The position numbers and the translations under genes were made by a program. A stretch of 64,000 nt of DNA from Spirabiliibacterium pneumoniae (GTDB lineage Bacteria; Pseudomonadota; Gammaproteobacteria; Enterobacterales; Pasteurellaceae), in contig NZ_JABMII010000001.1 of assembly GCF_014884995.1 (NCBI RefSeq), forward strand, positions 1 through 64,000, given 5' to 3'. Positions 1 to 9,501 of the stretch are shown in pieces. The notes under the pieces were generated by a model that made no database searches, had not been told where the DNA came from, and saw nothing but the letters and a program-made list of their open reading frames with translations. Numbering within the stretch: the stretch's first letter is position 1; every line of letters begins with the position of its first letter.

Positions 1-75
1 GAGCCACAAGAAAGCGATCTACGCAAAGCCAAACAGGCCGCCAAAGCGCAACACACTCTTAAGGAAGGTGATTAA
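1..75 (+). CDS. rnfC: RnfC C-terminal end (partial)
   Basis: Only the last 24 codons are in the window, ending in TAA at 73-75. The tail is rich in Lys and Ala (KAKQAAKAQ), as in the C-terminus of RnfC, the peripheral NADH-side iron-sulfur subunit of the Rnf electron-transport complex. The stop overlaps the ATG of rnfD by one base (TAATG), so the two are translationally coupled. The assignment rests mainly on position ahead of rnfD. Confidence 0.85.
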   Translation, partial: EPQESDLRKAKQAAKAQHTLKEGD

Positions 76-1139
76 TGTTTAAACTCATCAGCTCCCCCCA
101 TGTTCATTCACGCCAACTCACCGCGCATTTCATGCTATGGGTAATGGTGGCGATGATGCCAGCCATTGTGGTGATGTGCTATTTTTTCGGGCCAGGCGTG
201 CTGGTACAAAGCGCGCTGGCGATGAGTTTTGCTTATGTGCTAGAGCTTGCGATCACGCTGCTGCGCCGTAAGCCGCTATTTTTTTATGTTAGTGATTTCA
301 GCGTGCTGCTCACCGCACTAATTTTAGCGGTTGCCATTCCACCTTATGCGCCTTATTGGGTGATTTTGGTGGGCGTGTTGTGTGCGGTGTTGTTAGGCAA
401 GCATGTTTATGGCGGTTTAGGGCAAAACCCGTTTAACCCTGCAATGGTCGGTTATGTGATTTTGTTGATCTCTTTTCCACTGCAAATGACTAGCTGGATG
501 CCGCCCATTGCGCTGCTCAGTGAGCCGCCGTCACTCCATGATGCCGTTTCACTTATTTTCTCAGGGCTGACCACCGACGGTTATAGCCAAGCCCAACTGC
601 TAGCCAGCATTGATGGCATCACCCAAGCCACCCCACTGGATACCATCAAAACAGGGCTTAGCCACGATGCAACGCTGCCCGCTTTGCTCGCCTCGCCCAT
701 TTTTAACCACGCAGGCTTTGCCCTCGGTTGGTGGCAAATCAACCTCGCATTTTTGCTTGGTGGCCTATTTTTGCTATGGAAAAAAATCATCCATTGGCAA
801 ACGCCAACCGCACTTTGCCTTGCGCTATTGCTATGCGCTGGCGGTAATTACCTTTTTGGCGCAGCCAATGGCGTAAATCCACTCACAACGCTAATGAGCG
901 GAGCGACGATGTTTTGTGCCTTTTTTATTGCCACCGACCCCGTGACAGGCTCCATCACACCGAAAGGCAAGTGGATTTTTGGCGCATTGGTGGGCCTGTT
1001 GATTTATATTATCCGCTATTACGCCAACTATCCCGATGGCGTAGCATTTGCCATTTTGCTTGGCAATATTTGCGTGCCGTTAATCGACCACTACACGCAG
1101 CCAGCTATCTACGGCAGCAAAGGAGGTCGACATGTTTAA
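75..1139 (+). CDS. rnfD: Rnf electron transport complex subunit D
   Basis: This 354-residue integral membrane subunit belongs to the Rnf (Rsx) complex, which couples electron transfer between NADH and ferredoxin-like carriers to ion movement; in E. coli Rsx also keeps SoxR reduced. Many hydrophobic segments are visible. The stretch TQATPLD near residues 183-189 fits the covalent FMN attachment motif of NqrB/RnfD proteins, which points to Thr186 as the flavinylated residue. The start overlaps the rnfC stop, and the end overlaps rnfG by eight bases. Confidence 0.96.
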   Translation: MFKLISSPHVHSRQLTAHFMLWVMVAMMPAIVVMCYFFGPGVLVQSALAMSFAYVLELAITLLRRKPLFFYVSDFSVLLTALILAVAIPPYAPYWVILVGVLCAVLLGKHVYGGLGQNPFNPAMVGYVILLISFPLQMTSWMPPIALLSEPPSLHDAVSLIFSGLTTDGYSQAQLLASIDGITQATPLDTIKTGLSHDATLPALLASPIFNHAGFALGWWQINLAFLLGGLFLLWKKIIHWQTPTALCLALLLCAGGNYLFGAANGVNPLTTLMSGATMFCAFFIATDPVTGSITPKGKWIFGALVGLLIYIIRYYANYPDGVAFAILLGNICVPLIDHYTQPAIYGSKGGRHV

Positions 1140-1752
1140 AACTACTTTGCGCTCAGCGCTGATTCTGGGCTTTGTGGCGTTGGCGTGTACCGCACTTTCT
1201 CTTGGCATTCATTTAATGACTCAATCTCGCATCAATGCGCAACGCCAAGCCCAACAAGAGATGCTGCTCAACCAAGTGCTCCCTGCGGGCAGTTATAATA
1301 ACGCTATTTTGCAAAGCTGCCTGAAACCGCACTTTGCTTTTGCGCCTTCTATTCAAGCGATTTTTGTTGCCAAAAAAGATGAGCAAGTGCAAGCTTATGC
1401 CATCAAAGCCGTGACAATGCAGGGCTATTCAGGCAAAATTGTGATCCTTGTGGGCATGACACCTGATGGCGAAATTTTAGGCGTACGCGTACTTGAGCAC
1501 AACGAAACACCTGGCTTAGGCGACAAAGTGGAAACGGCAAAATCCAACTGGATTTATGACTTCAGCAACAAACGCTTTCGCTTAGAAGATAGCGCAAAAT
1601 GGGCGGTGAAAAAAGACGGCGGCGAGTTTGACCAATTCGCTGGTGCAACCATCACGCCGCGCGCCGTGGTCAATGCTGTGAAAGCCACCGCCACGACAGT
1701 GCTAGAACATATTCCGCCAAGTGCGCTATCCCAATTGCAACCTTGTGAGTAA
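1132..1752 (+). CDS. rnfG: Rnf electron transport complex subunit G
   Basis: A 206-residue flavoprotein subunit of the Rnf complex. It has one N-terminal membrane anchor (about residues 8-29) followed by a periplasmic FMN-binding domain. The motif AGAT at 170-173 is the S/T-x-A-T flavin site, so Thr173 should carry the phosphoester-linked FMN. A strong GGAGGT Shine-Dalgarno lies just upstream inside rnfD and supports the ATG at 1132. Confidence 0.96.
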   Translation: MFKTTLRSALILGFVALACTALSLGIHLMTQSRINAQRQAQQEMLLNQVLPAGSYNNAILQSCLKPHFAFAPSIQAIFVAKKDEQVQAYAIKAVTMQGYSGKIVILVGMTPDGEILGVRVLEHNETPGLGDKVETAKSNWIYDFSNKRFRLEDSAKWAVKKDGGEFDQFAGATITPRAVVNAVKATATTVLEHIPPSALSQLQPCE

Positions 1753-1755
1753 ATT

Positions 1756-2448
1756 ATGGCCAATTCAGACATCACCGTGAACGACACCCCTGTGGTGTTA
1801 GAAAAAATCACCACCGATTGGGCTGGGATATTCCGCCAAGGGCTTTGGAGCAATAACTCCGCGTTGGTACAGCTACTTGGTTTATGCCCTTTGTTGGCAG
1901 TTTCAAGTTCCGTCACCAATGCACTGGGGCTGGGGCTGGCAACGATGTTAGTACTGATCTGCACAAACGGTATTGTGTCACTTTGCCGACAAGCGATCCC
2001 CCATGAAATCCGGATTCCCATTTATGTGATGATTATCGCCACCATGGTAACGGCGGTGCAGCTGCTGATGAATGCGTTTGTCTATGATCTCTATTTGGCT
2101 TTAGGGATCTTTATTCCATTGATTGTCACCAACTGTATTGTAATTGGGCGTGCGGAAGCCTTTGCCTCAAAAAATCCACTGTTGCCATCTTTATTTGACG
2201 GCTTTGCGATGGGGCTTGGCATGACCTTAAGCCTTGTATTACTCGGTGCAATGCGTGAAATTTTAGGCTCTGGCACGTTATTTGCAGGGCTTGAACAGCT
2301 TTTTGGCCCGTGGGCGGCGAATTTGAAAATCACCGTGTTGCACGTTGACACCGCCTTTTTACTTGCCATTTTGCCACCGGGTGCGTTCATTGGTCTAGGG
2401 CTGATTTTAGCGTTCAAAAACTTGCTAGATGACAAAATTGAAAAATGA
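1756..2448 (+). CDS. rnfE: Rnf electron transport complex subunit E
   Basis: A 230-residue membrane subunit of the NqrD/RnfE family with about six transmembrane segments. The stretch [17 protein letters not shown] and later [11 protein letters not shown] are typical of the family, whose conserved cysteines help bind a membrane-embedded iron-sulfur cluster in Rnf/Nqr. It starts three bases after rnfG ends and overlaps nth by four bases (ATGA), so nth is the last gene of the same operon, as in E. coli rsxABCDGE-nth. Confidence 0.95.
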   Translation: MANSDITVNDTPVVLEKITTDWAGIFRQGLWSNNSALVQLLGLCPLLAVSSSVTNALGLGLATMLVLICTNGIVSLCRQAIPHEIRIPIYVMIIATMVTAVQLLMNAFVYDLYLALGIFIPLIVTNCIVIGRAEAFASKNPLLPSLFDGFAMGLGMTLSLVLLGAMREILGSGTLFAGLEQLFGPWAANLKITVLHVDTAFLLAILPPGAFIGLGLILAFKNLLDDKIEK

Positions 2449-3080
2449 ATAAACAAAAACGCCTTGAAATTCTAACCCGTCTGCGTGATGACAACCCGCA
2501 TCCAACGACAGAGCTCAATTTCAGCTCTCCGTTTGAGCTGCTGATTGCCGTGATTTTATCCGCCCAAGCCACGGATAAAGGTGTAAACAAAGCCACCGCC
2601 AAACTCTTCCCTGTCGCCAATACAGCGCAAGCAATTTTTGATCTTGGCGTGGAGGGCTTGAAAGAATATATTAAAACTATCGGGCTTTATAACAGTAAGG
2701 CTGAAAACATCATCAAAACTTGCGGTATTTTAGCCTCTCAATACCACGGTGAAGTACCAGAAGATCGCCAAGCCCTTGAAGCGCTACCTGGCGTGGGACG
2801 TAAAACAGCCAATGTCGTGCTCAATACCGCCTTTGGCTGGCCAACCATTGCCGTTGACACCCATATTTTCCGCGTATGTAACCGTACGAAGTTTGCCGTG
2901 GGTAAAGATGTGGTCAAGGTGGAAGAAAAACTGCTCAAAGTGGTACCCGCTGAGTTTAAAGTAGACGTACACCACTGGCTGATTTTACATGGGCGTTACA
3001 CCTGTGTGGCGCGTAAACCGCGCTGCGGTGCGTGTATCATTGAAGATTTGTGCGAGTTTAAAGACAAAACCGAATACTAA
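2445..3080 (+). CDS. nth: Endonuclease III (DNA glycosylase/AP lyase)
   Basis: Base-excision repair enzyme that removes oxidised pyrimidines and cuts at abasic sites. The 211-residue length matches E. coli Nth. The helix-hairpin-helix [13 protein letters not shown] contains the catalytic Lys, VDTHIFRV contains the catalytic Asp, and the C-terminal CX6CX2CX5C set ([17 protein letters not shown]) binds the 4Fe-4S cluster. It overlaps rnfE by four bases and its stop overlaps the end of the convergent ynbE-like gene. Confidence 0.98.
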   Translation: MNKQKRLEILTRLRDDNPHPTTELNFSSPFELLIAVILSAQATDKGVNKATAKLFPVANTAQAIFDLGVEGLKEYIKTIGLYNSKAENIIKTCGILASQYHGEVPEDRQALEALPGVGRKTANVVLNTAFGWPTIAVDTHIFRVCNRTKFAVGKDVVKVEEKLLKVVPAEFKVDVHHWLILHGRYTCVARKPRCGACIIEDLCEFKDKTEY

Positions 3081-3253
3081 CGCGCTGGCGTTTTATCCAA
3101 AATGGCTTTGGTGTTATTGTCCGCTTCAATCTGAATTTTGTGATCTACTTCCACATTCAAATTTACCGTAATTCCCTCTTTGGGCGTTTCTAGCTGAATT
3201 TTCGGTGTGCAGGCACATAACAGTAAAAGTGCGGTCAGAGTGAAGATTTTCAT
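3077..3253 (-). CDS. ynbE: YnbE-type small outer-membrane lipoprotein
   Basis: A 58-residue protein translated by hand. It begins MKIFTLTALLLLCAC, a short signal peptide with the lipidated Cys at residue 15, then TPKIQLETPKEGITVNLNV and further alternating hydrophobic residues. This resembles E. coli YnbE (CTP-I-x-x-x-PKE-ITIN-NV pattern). In E. coli YnbE joins the periplasmic protein YdbH to form a bridge between the membranes for phospholipid transport. Its ATG overlaps the ydbH stop (ATGA), which indicates coupled translation. The signal peptide is partly encoded by an uptake signal (3226-3235). No ydbL follows: the stop overlaps the convergent nth end. Confidence 0.85.
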   Translation of the reverse strand: MKIFTLTALLLLCACTPKIQLETPKEGITVNLNVEVDHKIQIEADNNTKAILDKTPAR

Positions 3254-5973
3254 GGTAAATGTCTCATTTGTTGTTGCTCAAGCAAATAATCTAATTGCTG
3301 CTCTAGCGTGTTGCCAAAATTGATAGAATACCACAAATCAAACAGATTCTCTTTGTGGGTATAATTGAGTGTTACAGGATTGCCTTGGGCGTTAGTGGCA
3401 TGAATTTTTGCACTCATCAGTCCCAGCCCGTCATTGAGCAAATTAACCTTAATATTGGAATCAAACACTTGCATTTCATGCAAAATATCAAGCAAAATCT
3501 GTTCTGTCATGCCACCTTTTGCCGTCACTTGTGCCACCAGTGCTGGGCTGAGTTTAATGTGCCACTGATTACCTTGCTCAATCACGCCATCACAAATAAT
3601 GCAATTTTTGCCGTTGATCCAAAACGGCAAATCGGCATTGAGTAAGCCCGTAGCACTGATTTGATTGTATTGCAATAAACTCAACACCTGCGCTAAATCA
3701 ATATGATGAAGCTTAAAATGTGCTACTTGTCGTTGCGGCAGGGCAAAGCGGTTGACACTCAGCTCGCCCCCCAACAGTTCAAGGCGCAATTGCGAAAGTT
3801 TTAGTGGCTTTTGCACACTATAAGGATAATCCCCCTGCACTTTGACCGAGAGATTATTCACTTTCAGTCCATTGTTTTCAATTTCAGCCACGCGCACTGC
3901 CACGGGCGCTTTCACGCCCAGTTGTACATGCTGATCAAAATAGCGATACGGCAACGAGAATTCAATGCCTTTAATCTCACCGTCGGGCAGCTTGATCCGC
4001 CCGCCTTCAATAGCAAAGTGTCCACCAGCTATTGCGCCTTGCTCTGGCGTGATAGAAAACGCCGTTTGCCCGCGGATTTTGCCCTGTTTTATCAGCCAAT
4101 CCATTTTAGGTGGAAAGAGTGACTGAAACACGCTCGCCGACTGCTCTGGCCAGTAAATATTGCCTTTTAAACGCTGATCTTGATAGCTGGCGAAAAGCGT
4201 GATTGGCCCGAGGGTGTTGGCTCGCAGCTCACCTTTGATCGCTAAATGCGAAAAATCCTGACCCGCAATAGCCATTTTCATTTCGGGTTGGCTAAATGTG
4301 CCGCCATAATCAAGATCAATGCTGCTATTGTGTACCATTAACGCACCTTGCAGCTCTTCATTTTGATAATCCCAATGAATTGCCTCGGCAATGGTCATCG
4401 CCAACGGCTGTACTTTTACGCCTGGCAGTGCAAAAGCGCTCATCTGCCCATCAAACTGATGAATATCAATGCGGTTATCTTGCCACTGCCCACGACCTTG
4501 TAGTGCAAGTTGATTATTAAGAACTTTCACCCCTGCACTGCCCCAAAACTTCCACTGCCACAAATTCGCCACTGCAGGGCTTGTAACACCGCTGGCTGAC
4601 CGCACTTTGAAGATCGATTGAATACCCGCAATAAATTCATACGCCTTACCATCGAGGTGCAGATCAATATTATCAAATTGATCCGTCTGCCCTTTTAAAA
4701 TGGCTTGTAGCCGCCCGTCAACGCCATAAGGGCTAACACTCACACCCGCCAGCGGCAAGCGCAATTCCTGCAAGTCAATATAGTCCGTTTTGCCTTGCAT
4801 ACGCAGCAGTGAGCCTGATAAAAAGTGCAAGTGCGGTTCACTCATTTTGCCTTCAAGCTGCATTGGTAATTTAGCATAAAATACCGTATCACCTGATTTC
4901 ACGCTGCCGTTGGCTTGCAGTGGCAACTGCCACGCACCATTGTCTAGCCGCCCCTCTTTGCCTTGCAGCACAATAACGCCTTTGCCTTTCTCCCCGTTGG
5001 TGAGGATCGAGATCCGAAAATTCAGCGCTAAGCCGTGCCCTGTCAGCAATTGCTCTTGGCTGTCGGCTGAAATATCAACATCAACAAAGCCATTGACAGG
5101 TTGTGGAAGGTTTTTATCCCATGCAAAGGCAGCTTTTTCAATACGCAGCCCATTGCCACGCCATTCAAACGGCACGCTCAAGCGCTTTTCATCTTGCCCA
5201 TCAACGTACTCAAAGGCGTGCAAAGTGCCTTTCTTGCCTTGCCAATCAAGCGTCAGTTTGCCCTGCGGGATAATCACATCAGGATTTTGCCAACGGTAAT
5301 CTACCTGCGCTTGCTCAGGCAACTGGGTAATGTTATCTGCTAAGGTCGTGGTAAAATGCACTTGATGATCCATCGTCTCTTGCCCGTGATAGGTCAACTC
5401 CCCCGTCAAGGTGTGATCTTGCAAGATGGTGTGAGTGTCAAGCACGGTGTTGCCATCGGCGACACTTTTCAGCGTTAACGCCAAACCTTGAGGCGTTTGC
5501 GTTAGATTGACCGCACTTTCACTTTGTAAAATCGCCTGCAAGTTCGGATTCGTCACATCATCAAAATCGCTAAAAGTAAGATGTTCAATCACCGCACTGC
5601 CCACTGGCACCAAGGCGACGAGTTTACGCAATGATGGCGGCTCACTTGACGACGCCTGCCCACCACCGAGAGTTTGCGCACAGGCGTAATTAACATTTGC
5701 GTGCTCGGCTTGCAATTGGCGCTCGTGCCAGCGAAAGTGCGTGTTATCCAAGCTCAAGACTTGGCAGCTGTGTTTTTCGTTATACAACTGAAAATGCGCC
5801 AGCGACAGCCCATCGCGGGAAATAGCGAGCTTGGGTTGCCACGCCACACGAAAATCGGGGGCTAAAAAATGGTTGGCCACTTTTTGCAAGCCACCCCCAA
5901 AAAGCGCCCAGCTGCCAATACCAACCACCGCCAACACCAGCACGCCCAAGCCAACAAGCCACTTTTTGCCCAT
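3250..5973 (-). CDS. ydbH: YdbH family AsmA-like intermembrane lipid transport protein
   Basis: A protein of about 907 residues with one N-terminal transmembrane helix (WLVGLGVLVLAVVGIGSWALF) followed by a long beta-rich periplasmic region. This is the layout of the AsmA-like group (YhdP, TamB, YdbH), which carry phospholipid to the outer membrane. The adjoining ynbE gene supports YdbH specifically. The ATG at 5973 (MGKKW) is chosen because it overlaps the preceding gene's stop as TAATG; a TTG at 5988 is an alternative. Two genes before nth and in the order ydbH-ynbE, as in E. coli but without ydbL. Confidence 0.85.
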   Translation of the reverse strand: MGKKWLVGLGVLVLAVVGIGSWALFGGGLQKVANHFLAPDFRVAWQPKLAISRDGLSLAHFQLYNEKHSCQVLSLDNTHFRWHERQLQAEHANVNYACAQTLGGGQASSSEPPSLRKLVALVPVGSAVIEHLTFSDFDDVTNPNLQAILQSESAVNLTQTPQGLALTLKSVADGNTVLDTHTILQDHTLTGELTYHGQETMDHQVHFTTTLADNITQLPEQAQVDYRWQNPDVIIPQGKLTLDWQGKKGTLHAFEYVDGQDEKRLSVPFEWRGNGLRIEKAAFAWDKNLPQPVNGFVDVDISADSQEQLLTGHGLALNFRISILTNGEKGKGVIVLQGKEGRLDNGAWQLPLQANGSVKSGDTVFYAKLPMQLEGKMSEPHLHFLSGSLLRMQGKTDYIDLQELRLPLAGVSVSPYGVDGRLQAILKGQTDQFDNIDLHLDGKAYEFIAGIQSIFKVRSASGVTSPAVANLWQWKFWGSAGVKVLNNQLALQGRGQWQDNRIDIHQFDGQMSAFALPGVKVQPLAMTIAEAIHWDYQNEELQGALMVHNSSIDLDYGGTFSQPEMKMAIAGQDFSHLAIKGELRANTLGPITLFASYQDQRLKGNIYWPEQSASVFQSLFPPKMDWLIKQGKIRGQTAFSITPEQGAIAGGHFAIEGGRIKLPDGEIKGIEFSLPYRYFDQHVQLGVKAPVAVRVAEIENNGLKVNNLSVKVQGDYPYSVQKPLKLSQLRLELLGGELSVNRFALPQRQVAHFKLHHIDLAQVLSLLQYNQISATGLLNADLPFWINGKNCIICDGVIEQGNQWHIKLSPALVAQVTAKGGMTEQILLDILHEMQVFDSNIKVNLLNDGLGLMSAKIHATNAQGNPVTLNYTHKENLFDLWYSINFGNTLEQQLDYLLEQQQMRHLP

Positions 5974-6788
5974 TATAAATTCGCCCAAATAAACACTAGT
6001 GGTAGGGCTAAGCTGATGCCCAACCAGACCGCACTTTGCATTTTACCTGCCGCGCGTTGGCGCAAAATTGCACGTATGATAAGCCCCGCGAGCAACAAAT
6101 GCAGTGCAAAATAGAGCGCACTTAGCCCCACATTGAGCGCAAGCACCTGCTCTTGCCAATAAAACGTTGTCAACACCACCAGCGCAAAAATCACATTGCA
6201 CACCAGCATCAGCAACATCGCCCATGGCAATAGTTGAATAAAATTGGCCAGCCGACTACGCGCGAGCTGCAGCGCATAATACGTCAATATGCAGGCGATA
6301 AGTAACTGATTAAACGGGCTTAACATCAGCCACATTGGCCCACTTACGCGATATAACAATAAGGCATAACACACCAGCCCCAAACTGCCAGCAATGCCCC
6401 CAAAAAGCAAAATCGCCTTGCGTAATTGTGGCTCTTTCGGTTGGCGGAAGGCGCTAAACGTGAGCAATAATCCCGCAAGTGCCTGCCAGCTTTGTGGCAC
6501 AAAAGGTTTATGCACACAAGCAACCAACACCAACACCCAATAAATCGCAAAATACATCGCCACATTTGAAAGCCGACCACGTTGGCCAGGGCAAATTTCA
6601 CCTTTGAAAAACACCAAATGCAAAATTGCCTGTGCGCTCAACACGGCGGCGGAAAACAGTGCGAAAAAACGGCTGTCGGCATACGTGACACGCAGGCCGT
6701 AAAATAAAGCCTCAAAGGTAACAAGCTCTGCGATAGGCGCAAGCGAAAAAAATAAAAGTGCGGTTTTATGCTCGGATTGCTGCGACAT
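5973..6788 (-). CDS. Uncharacterised multi-pass membrane protein
   Basis: I do not recognise a named family. The 271-residue sequence has roughly seven or eight hydrophobic segments separated by short loops, with a Lys/Arg-rich loop near residue 115 (FRQPKEPQLRK) and Arg-rich cytoplasmic turns. There is no signal peptide beyond the first helix and no obvious catalytic motif. It is the first gene of a leftward unit with ydbH and ynbE, and its stop overlaps the ydbH start. That makes a role at the inner membrane linked to envelope lipids possible, but this is inference from position only. Confidence 0.7.
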   Translation of the reverse strand: MSQQSEHKTALLFFSLAPIAELVTFEALFYGLRVTYADSRFFALFSAAVLSAQAILHLVFFKGEICPGQRGRLSNVAMYFAIYWVLVLVACVHKPFVPQSWQALAGLLLTFSAFRQPKEPQLRKAILLFGGIAGSLGLVCYALLLYRVSGPMWLMLSPFNQLLIACILTYYALQLARSRLANFIQLLPWAMLLMLVCNVIFALVVLTTFYWQEQVLALNVGLSALYFALHLLLAGLIIRAILRQRAAGKMQSAVWLGISLALPLVFIWANL

Positions 6789-6872
6789 AAAAAACTCAAT
6801 ATGTTAGAATGCTACTGATTTTTCGATTATAACAAAACTTGAAGTTAATTTCGCTTTTAATAGGAGTGGATT

Positions 6873-7280
6873 ATGCGAATTTTACATACCATGTTACGCG
6901 TGGGTAATTTAGACCGTTCAGTGGAATTTTACACTAACGTACTCGGCATGCGTGTACTGCGCACCAGTGAGAACACTGAATACAAATATACCCTTGCCTT
7001 TGTGGGTTATGATGATGAAGATTCCAGCGCGGTGATTGAATTGACTTACAACTGGGGCGTGGAAAGCTACGATCTCGGCACAGCCTATGGGCATATCGCC
7101 ATCGGCGTGGATGATATTTATGCCACCTGTGAACGCGTGAAAGCCGCGGGCGGTAATATTACCCGTGAACCAGGCCCTGTGAAAGGCGGTTCTACCCTGA
7201 TTGCCTTTGTGGAAGACCCAGACGGCTACAAAATTGAATTTATTGAAAACAAACAAGCCAAAGAGGCACTAGGTTATTAA
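6873..7280 (+). CDS. gloA: Lactoylglutathione lyase (glyoxalase I)
   Basis: Converts the methylglyoxal-glutathione hemithioacetal to S-lactoylglutathione in the cytoplasm. The 135-residue length and the start [25 protein letters not shown] are those of Ni-dependent proteobacterial GloA. Metal ligands are expected at His5, Glu56 ([10 protein letters not shown]), His74 (GHIAIGVDD) and Glu122 (YKIEFIE), all of which are present in the right context. A TAGGAG-like ribosome-binding site precedes the ATG. A terminator follows, then rnt. Confidence 0.97.
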   Translation: MRILHTMLRVGNLDRSVEFYTNVLGMRVLRTSENTEYKYTLAFVGYDDEDSSAVIELTYNWGVESYDLGTAYGHIAIGVDDIYATCERVKAAGGNITREPGPVKGGSTLIAFVEDPDGYKIEFIENKQAKEALGY

Positions 7281-7286
7281 TCCATC

Positions 7287-7306
7287 GCCCACGCAAGTGG
7301 GCTTTT
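7287..7306 (+). terminator. Intrinsic terminator after gloA
   Basis: Perfect 6-bp stem gcccac/gtgggc with a GCAA loop followed by four T. It lies only nine bases ahead of the rnt start, so some read-through into rnt is likely. Confidence 0.7.
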
Positions 7307-7314
7307 GAGTATGT

Positions 7315-7971
7315 ATGTCTGAACAAGAAAACCCTGTCATTGTTGATTATAATCTGTTGAAAAATCGTTTTCGTGGCTATTTCCCTGTGATTATTGATGT
7401 GGAAACTGCAGGCTTTAATGCCAAAAGTGACGCATTATTAGAGTTGGCCGCCATCACGTTAAAAATGGACGCGCAAGGGCTGTTGCAAATTGATGAACAA
7501 TGCCATTTTCATATTGAGCCTTTTGAGGGCGCCACCATTAATCCTGATTCGCTCAAATTCAACGGCATTGATATTGAAAATCCACTGCGCGGTGCGGTGA
7601 GTGAAGAGCTCGCTCTCGGTGAGCTGTTTCGCATGGTGCGCCGCACTCAAAAAGCGGCAGAGTGTAAACGCTCAATTATGGTGGCGCACAACGCCGCGTT
7701 CGATCACAGTTTTGTGATGGCGGCGGCTGAGCGCTGTGAACTCAAACGCAACCCGTTTCACCCATTTGCCACCTTTGATACCGCAACCCTAGGTGCGTTT
7801 ATGTTCGGTAACAATGTGTTAGTGAAAGCCTGCCAAGCAGCCCAGATCGAATTTGATCAAAAACAGGCGCACGGCGCGCTTTACGATACCCAAAAAACGG
7901 CAGAATTATTCTGTTTCATGGTTAACTACCTAAAAATTCATCAAGGTTCGCCTCTTTTTAGTACACCTTGA
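7315..7971 (+). CDS. rnt: Ribonuclease T
   Basis: A 3'-5' exoribonuclease of the DEDDh group that trims tRNA CCA ends and the 3' ends of 5S and 23S rRNA. At 218 residues it matches the family. The first exonuclease motif IDVETAGF gives the D and E ligands, the middle motif is [11 protein letters not shown], and the last motif [14 protein letters not shown] gives the catalytic His and final Asp. Gene order gloA-rnt-transporter is also what I recall from H. influenzae. Confidence 0.96.
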   Translation: MSEQENPVIVDYNLLKNRFRGYFPVIIDVETAGFNAKSDALLELAAITLKMDAQGLLQIDEQCHFHIEPFEGATINPDSLKFNGIDIENPLRGAVSEELALGELFRMVRRTQKAAECKRSIMVAHNAAFDHSFVMAAAERCELKRNPFHPFATFDTATLGAFMFGNNVLVKACQAAQIEFDQKQAHGALYDTQKTAELFCFMVNYLKIHQGSPLFSTP

Positions 7972-8040
7972 CGTTTTATTTAGGTAAAATCAGCTTTCAT
8001 TTTTTGACTTTTCTTTCATTTAACCTTACAGGAACACACT

Positions 8041-9399
8041 ATGTTATTTGCAAATAATGTTGTGATCTCCATTATCGTGCTGCTGGCGCTAAGCCTGATG
8101 CGCATCAATGTGGTGATTGCACTGATTATTTCAGCGCTGGTTGCAGGCTTAATGGGCGGCATGGATATTGGCAGCACGGTCAATACCTTCACCGATGGGC
8201 TTGGCGGCGGTGCTGCTGTTGCGATGAACTACGCCATTCTTGGTGCCTTTGCGGTGGCCATTTCTAAATCGGGCTTAACCGATTTGCTCGCCGTGAAAGT
8301 GATTAAAAAACTCGGGCAAACCCCAAGCCAAACCGCACTTTTCTGGTTCAAATATTTTATTATCGTTTTGTTGTTGCTCTTTGCAGTATCATCACAAAAC
8401 TTGTTGCCAGTGCATATCGCCTTTATCCCAATCGTGGTGCCGCCACTGCTGGATATTATGAACCGCTTAAAGCTCGACCGCCGCGCTGTGGCGTGCGCCT
8501 TAACATTCGGTTTAACCGCAACTTATATGATCCTGCCAGTCGGCTTTGGTAAAATCTTTATCGACAACATTATCGTCACCAAAATCAACGAAGCAGGTGC
8601 GGAATTTGGCTTGCAAACTTCGGCTGCGCAAGTGAGCAGTGCAATGTTGATTCCCGTCACTGGCATGATTTTAGGTTTGCTTTTCGCCATTTTTGTTAGT
8701 TACCGTAAGCCTCGTGACTACGACACCAACACGCCTGAGCCAAGCAGTGCCGACATTGAAGCCCGCGTAGCGCACATCAAGTCATACCACGTTATCATCA
8801 GTTTAATCGCGATCCTCGTGACATTTGCGCTGCAACTTTACACCGACTCCATTATCGTCGGTGGCTTAGCAGGTTTATGTATCTTTGCGCTTGGCGGCAT
8901 TTTCAAACTCAAAGAAAGCAACGACGTTTTCCAACAAGGCTTGCGCTTAATGGCGATGATCGGCTTTGTGATGATTGCCGCATCAGGTTTTGCCAGCGTG
9001 ATCAAAGCCACCGACGGCGTATCAACATTGGTGCAAACCTTCAGCGACACCATCGGCAGCGACAACAAAGGCTGGGCGGCATTATTGATGCTGTTAATCG
9101 GATTATTTATTACCATGGGGATTGGCTCATCATTTTCCACCGTGCCGATCATCACCACCATTTATATCCCGATTTGTATCACCCTTGGGTTTAGCCCACT
9201 GGCCACCGTTGCCATCGTAGGCGTTTCTGCCGCACTCGGCGATGCTGGCTCCCCTGCTTCAGACTCCACGCTTGGGCCAACATCGGGTTTAAATGCCGAC
9301 GGCAAGCACGACCACATTTGGGACACCGTTGTGCCAACCTTTATTCACTTTAACATCCCATTAGTGATCTTTGGTTGGATCGCCGCCATGGTGCTCTAA
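8041..9399 (+). CDS. Na+/H+ antiporter-type or amino-acid transporter (YuiF/HI0325-like)
   Basis: A 452-residue inner-membrane transporter with about twelve hydrophobic segments. The sequence has the features of the NhaC-like/ion-transporter superfamily group that includes H. influenzae HI0325 and B. subtilis YuiF: an early LMGGMDIGSTVNTFTDGLGGG segment and the late GDAGSPASDSTLGPTSGLNADG re-entrant-like segment. Family members are annotated either as Na+/H+ antiporters or as histidine transporters, and the substrate cannot be decided here. It sits 69 bases after rnt with an AGGAAC ribosome-binding site. Confidence 0.85.
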   Translation: MLFANNVVISIIVLLALSLMRINVVIALIISALVAGLMGGMDIGSTVNTFTDGLGGGAAVAMNYAILGAFAVAISKSGLTDLLAVKVIKKLGQTPSQTALFWFKYFIIVLLLLFAVSSQNLLPVHIAFIPIVVPPLLDIMNRLKLDRRAVACALTFGLTATYMILPVGFGKIFIDNIIVTKINEAGAEFGLQTSAAQVSSAMLIPVTGMILGLLFAIFVSYRKPRDYDTNTPEPSSADIEARVAHIKSYHVIISLIAILVTFALQLYTDSIIVGGLAGLCIFALGGIFKLKESNDVFQQGLRLMAMIGFVMIAASGFASVIKATDGVSTLVQTFSDTIGSDNKGWAALLMLLIGLFITMGIGSSFSTVPIITTIYIPICITLGFSPLATVAIVGVSAALGDAGSPASDSTLGPTSGLNADGKHDHIWDTVVPTFIHFNIPLVIFGWIAAMVL

Positions 9400-9420
9400 T
9401 CCCCATCCTCACAATAAAAA

Positions 9421-9446
9421 ACCGCACTTTTATACCAAAGTGCGGT
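9421..9446. terminator. Inverted uptake-signal pair (bidirectional terminator)
   Basis: ACCGCACTT and AAGTGCGGT in inverted orientation around a short loop form a stem that can terminate the rightward transporter transcript and the leftward sulfatase transcript that ends at 9502. Such paired uptake signals commonly double as terminators in Pasteurellaceae. Confidence 0.75.
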
Positions 9447-9501
9447 TGAGAATGATTAACATAAAGTGCCGTCGAGCTGACCGCACTTTGTGTTGCTGCA
9501 C

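Noticed and set aside
1554-2021. Open frame of 155 codons on the minus strand inside rnfG/rnfE
   Set aside because: It is a shadow of two well-matched Rnf genes, has no ribosome-binding site and no recognisable motif.
7998-8020. A TTTTCTTTCATTT run before the HI0325-like transporter that resembles the AgaR operator
   Set aside because: It lacks the full repeat and a paired promoter geometry, and the transporter sits in a conserved housekeeping order, so chance T-richness is more likely.
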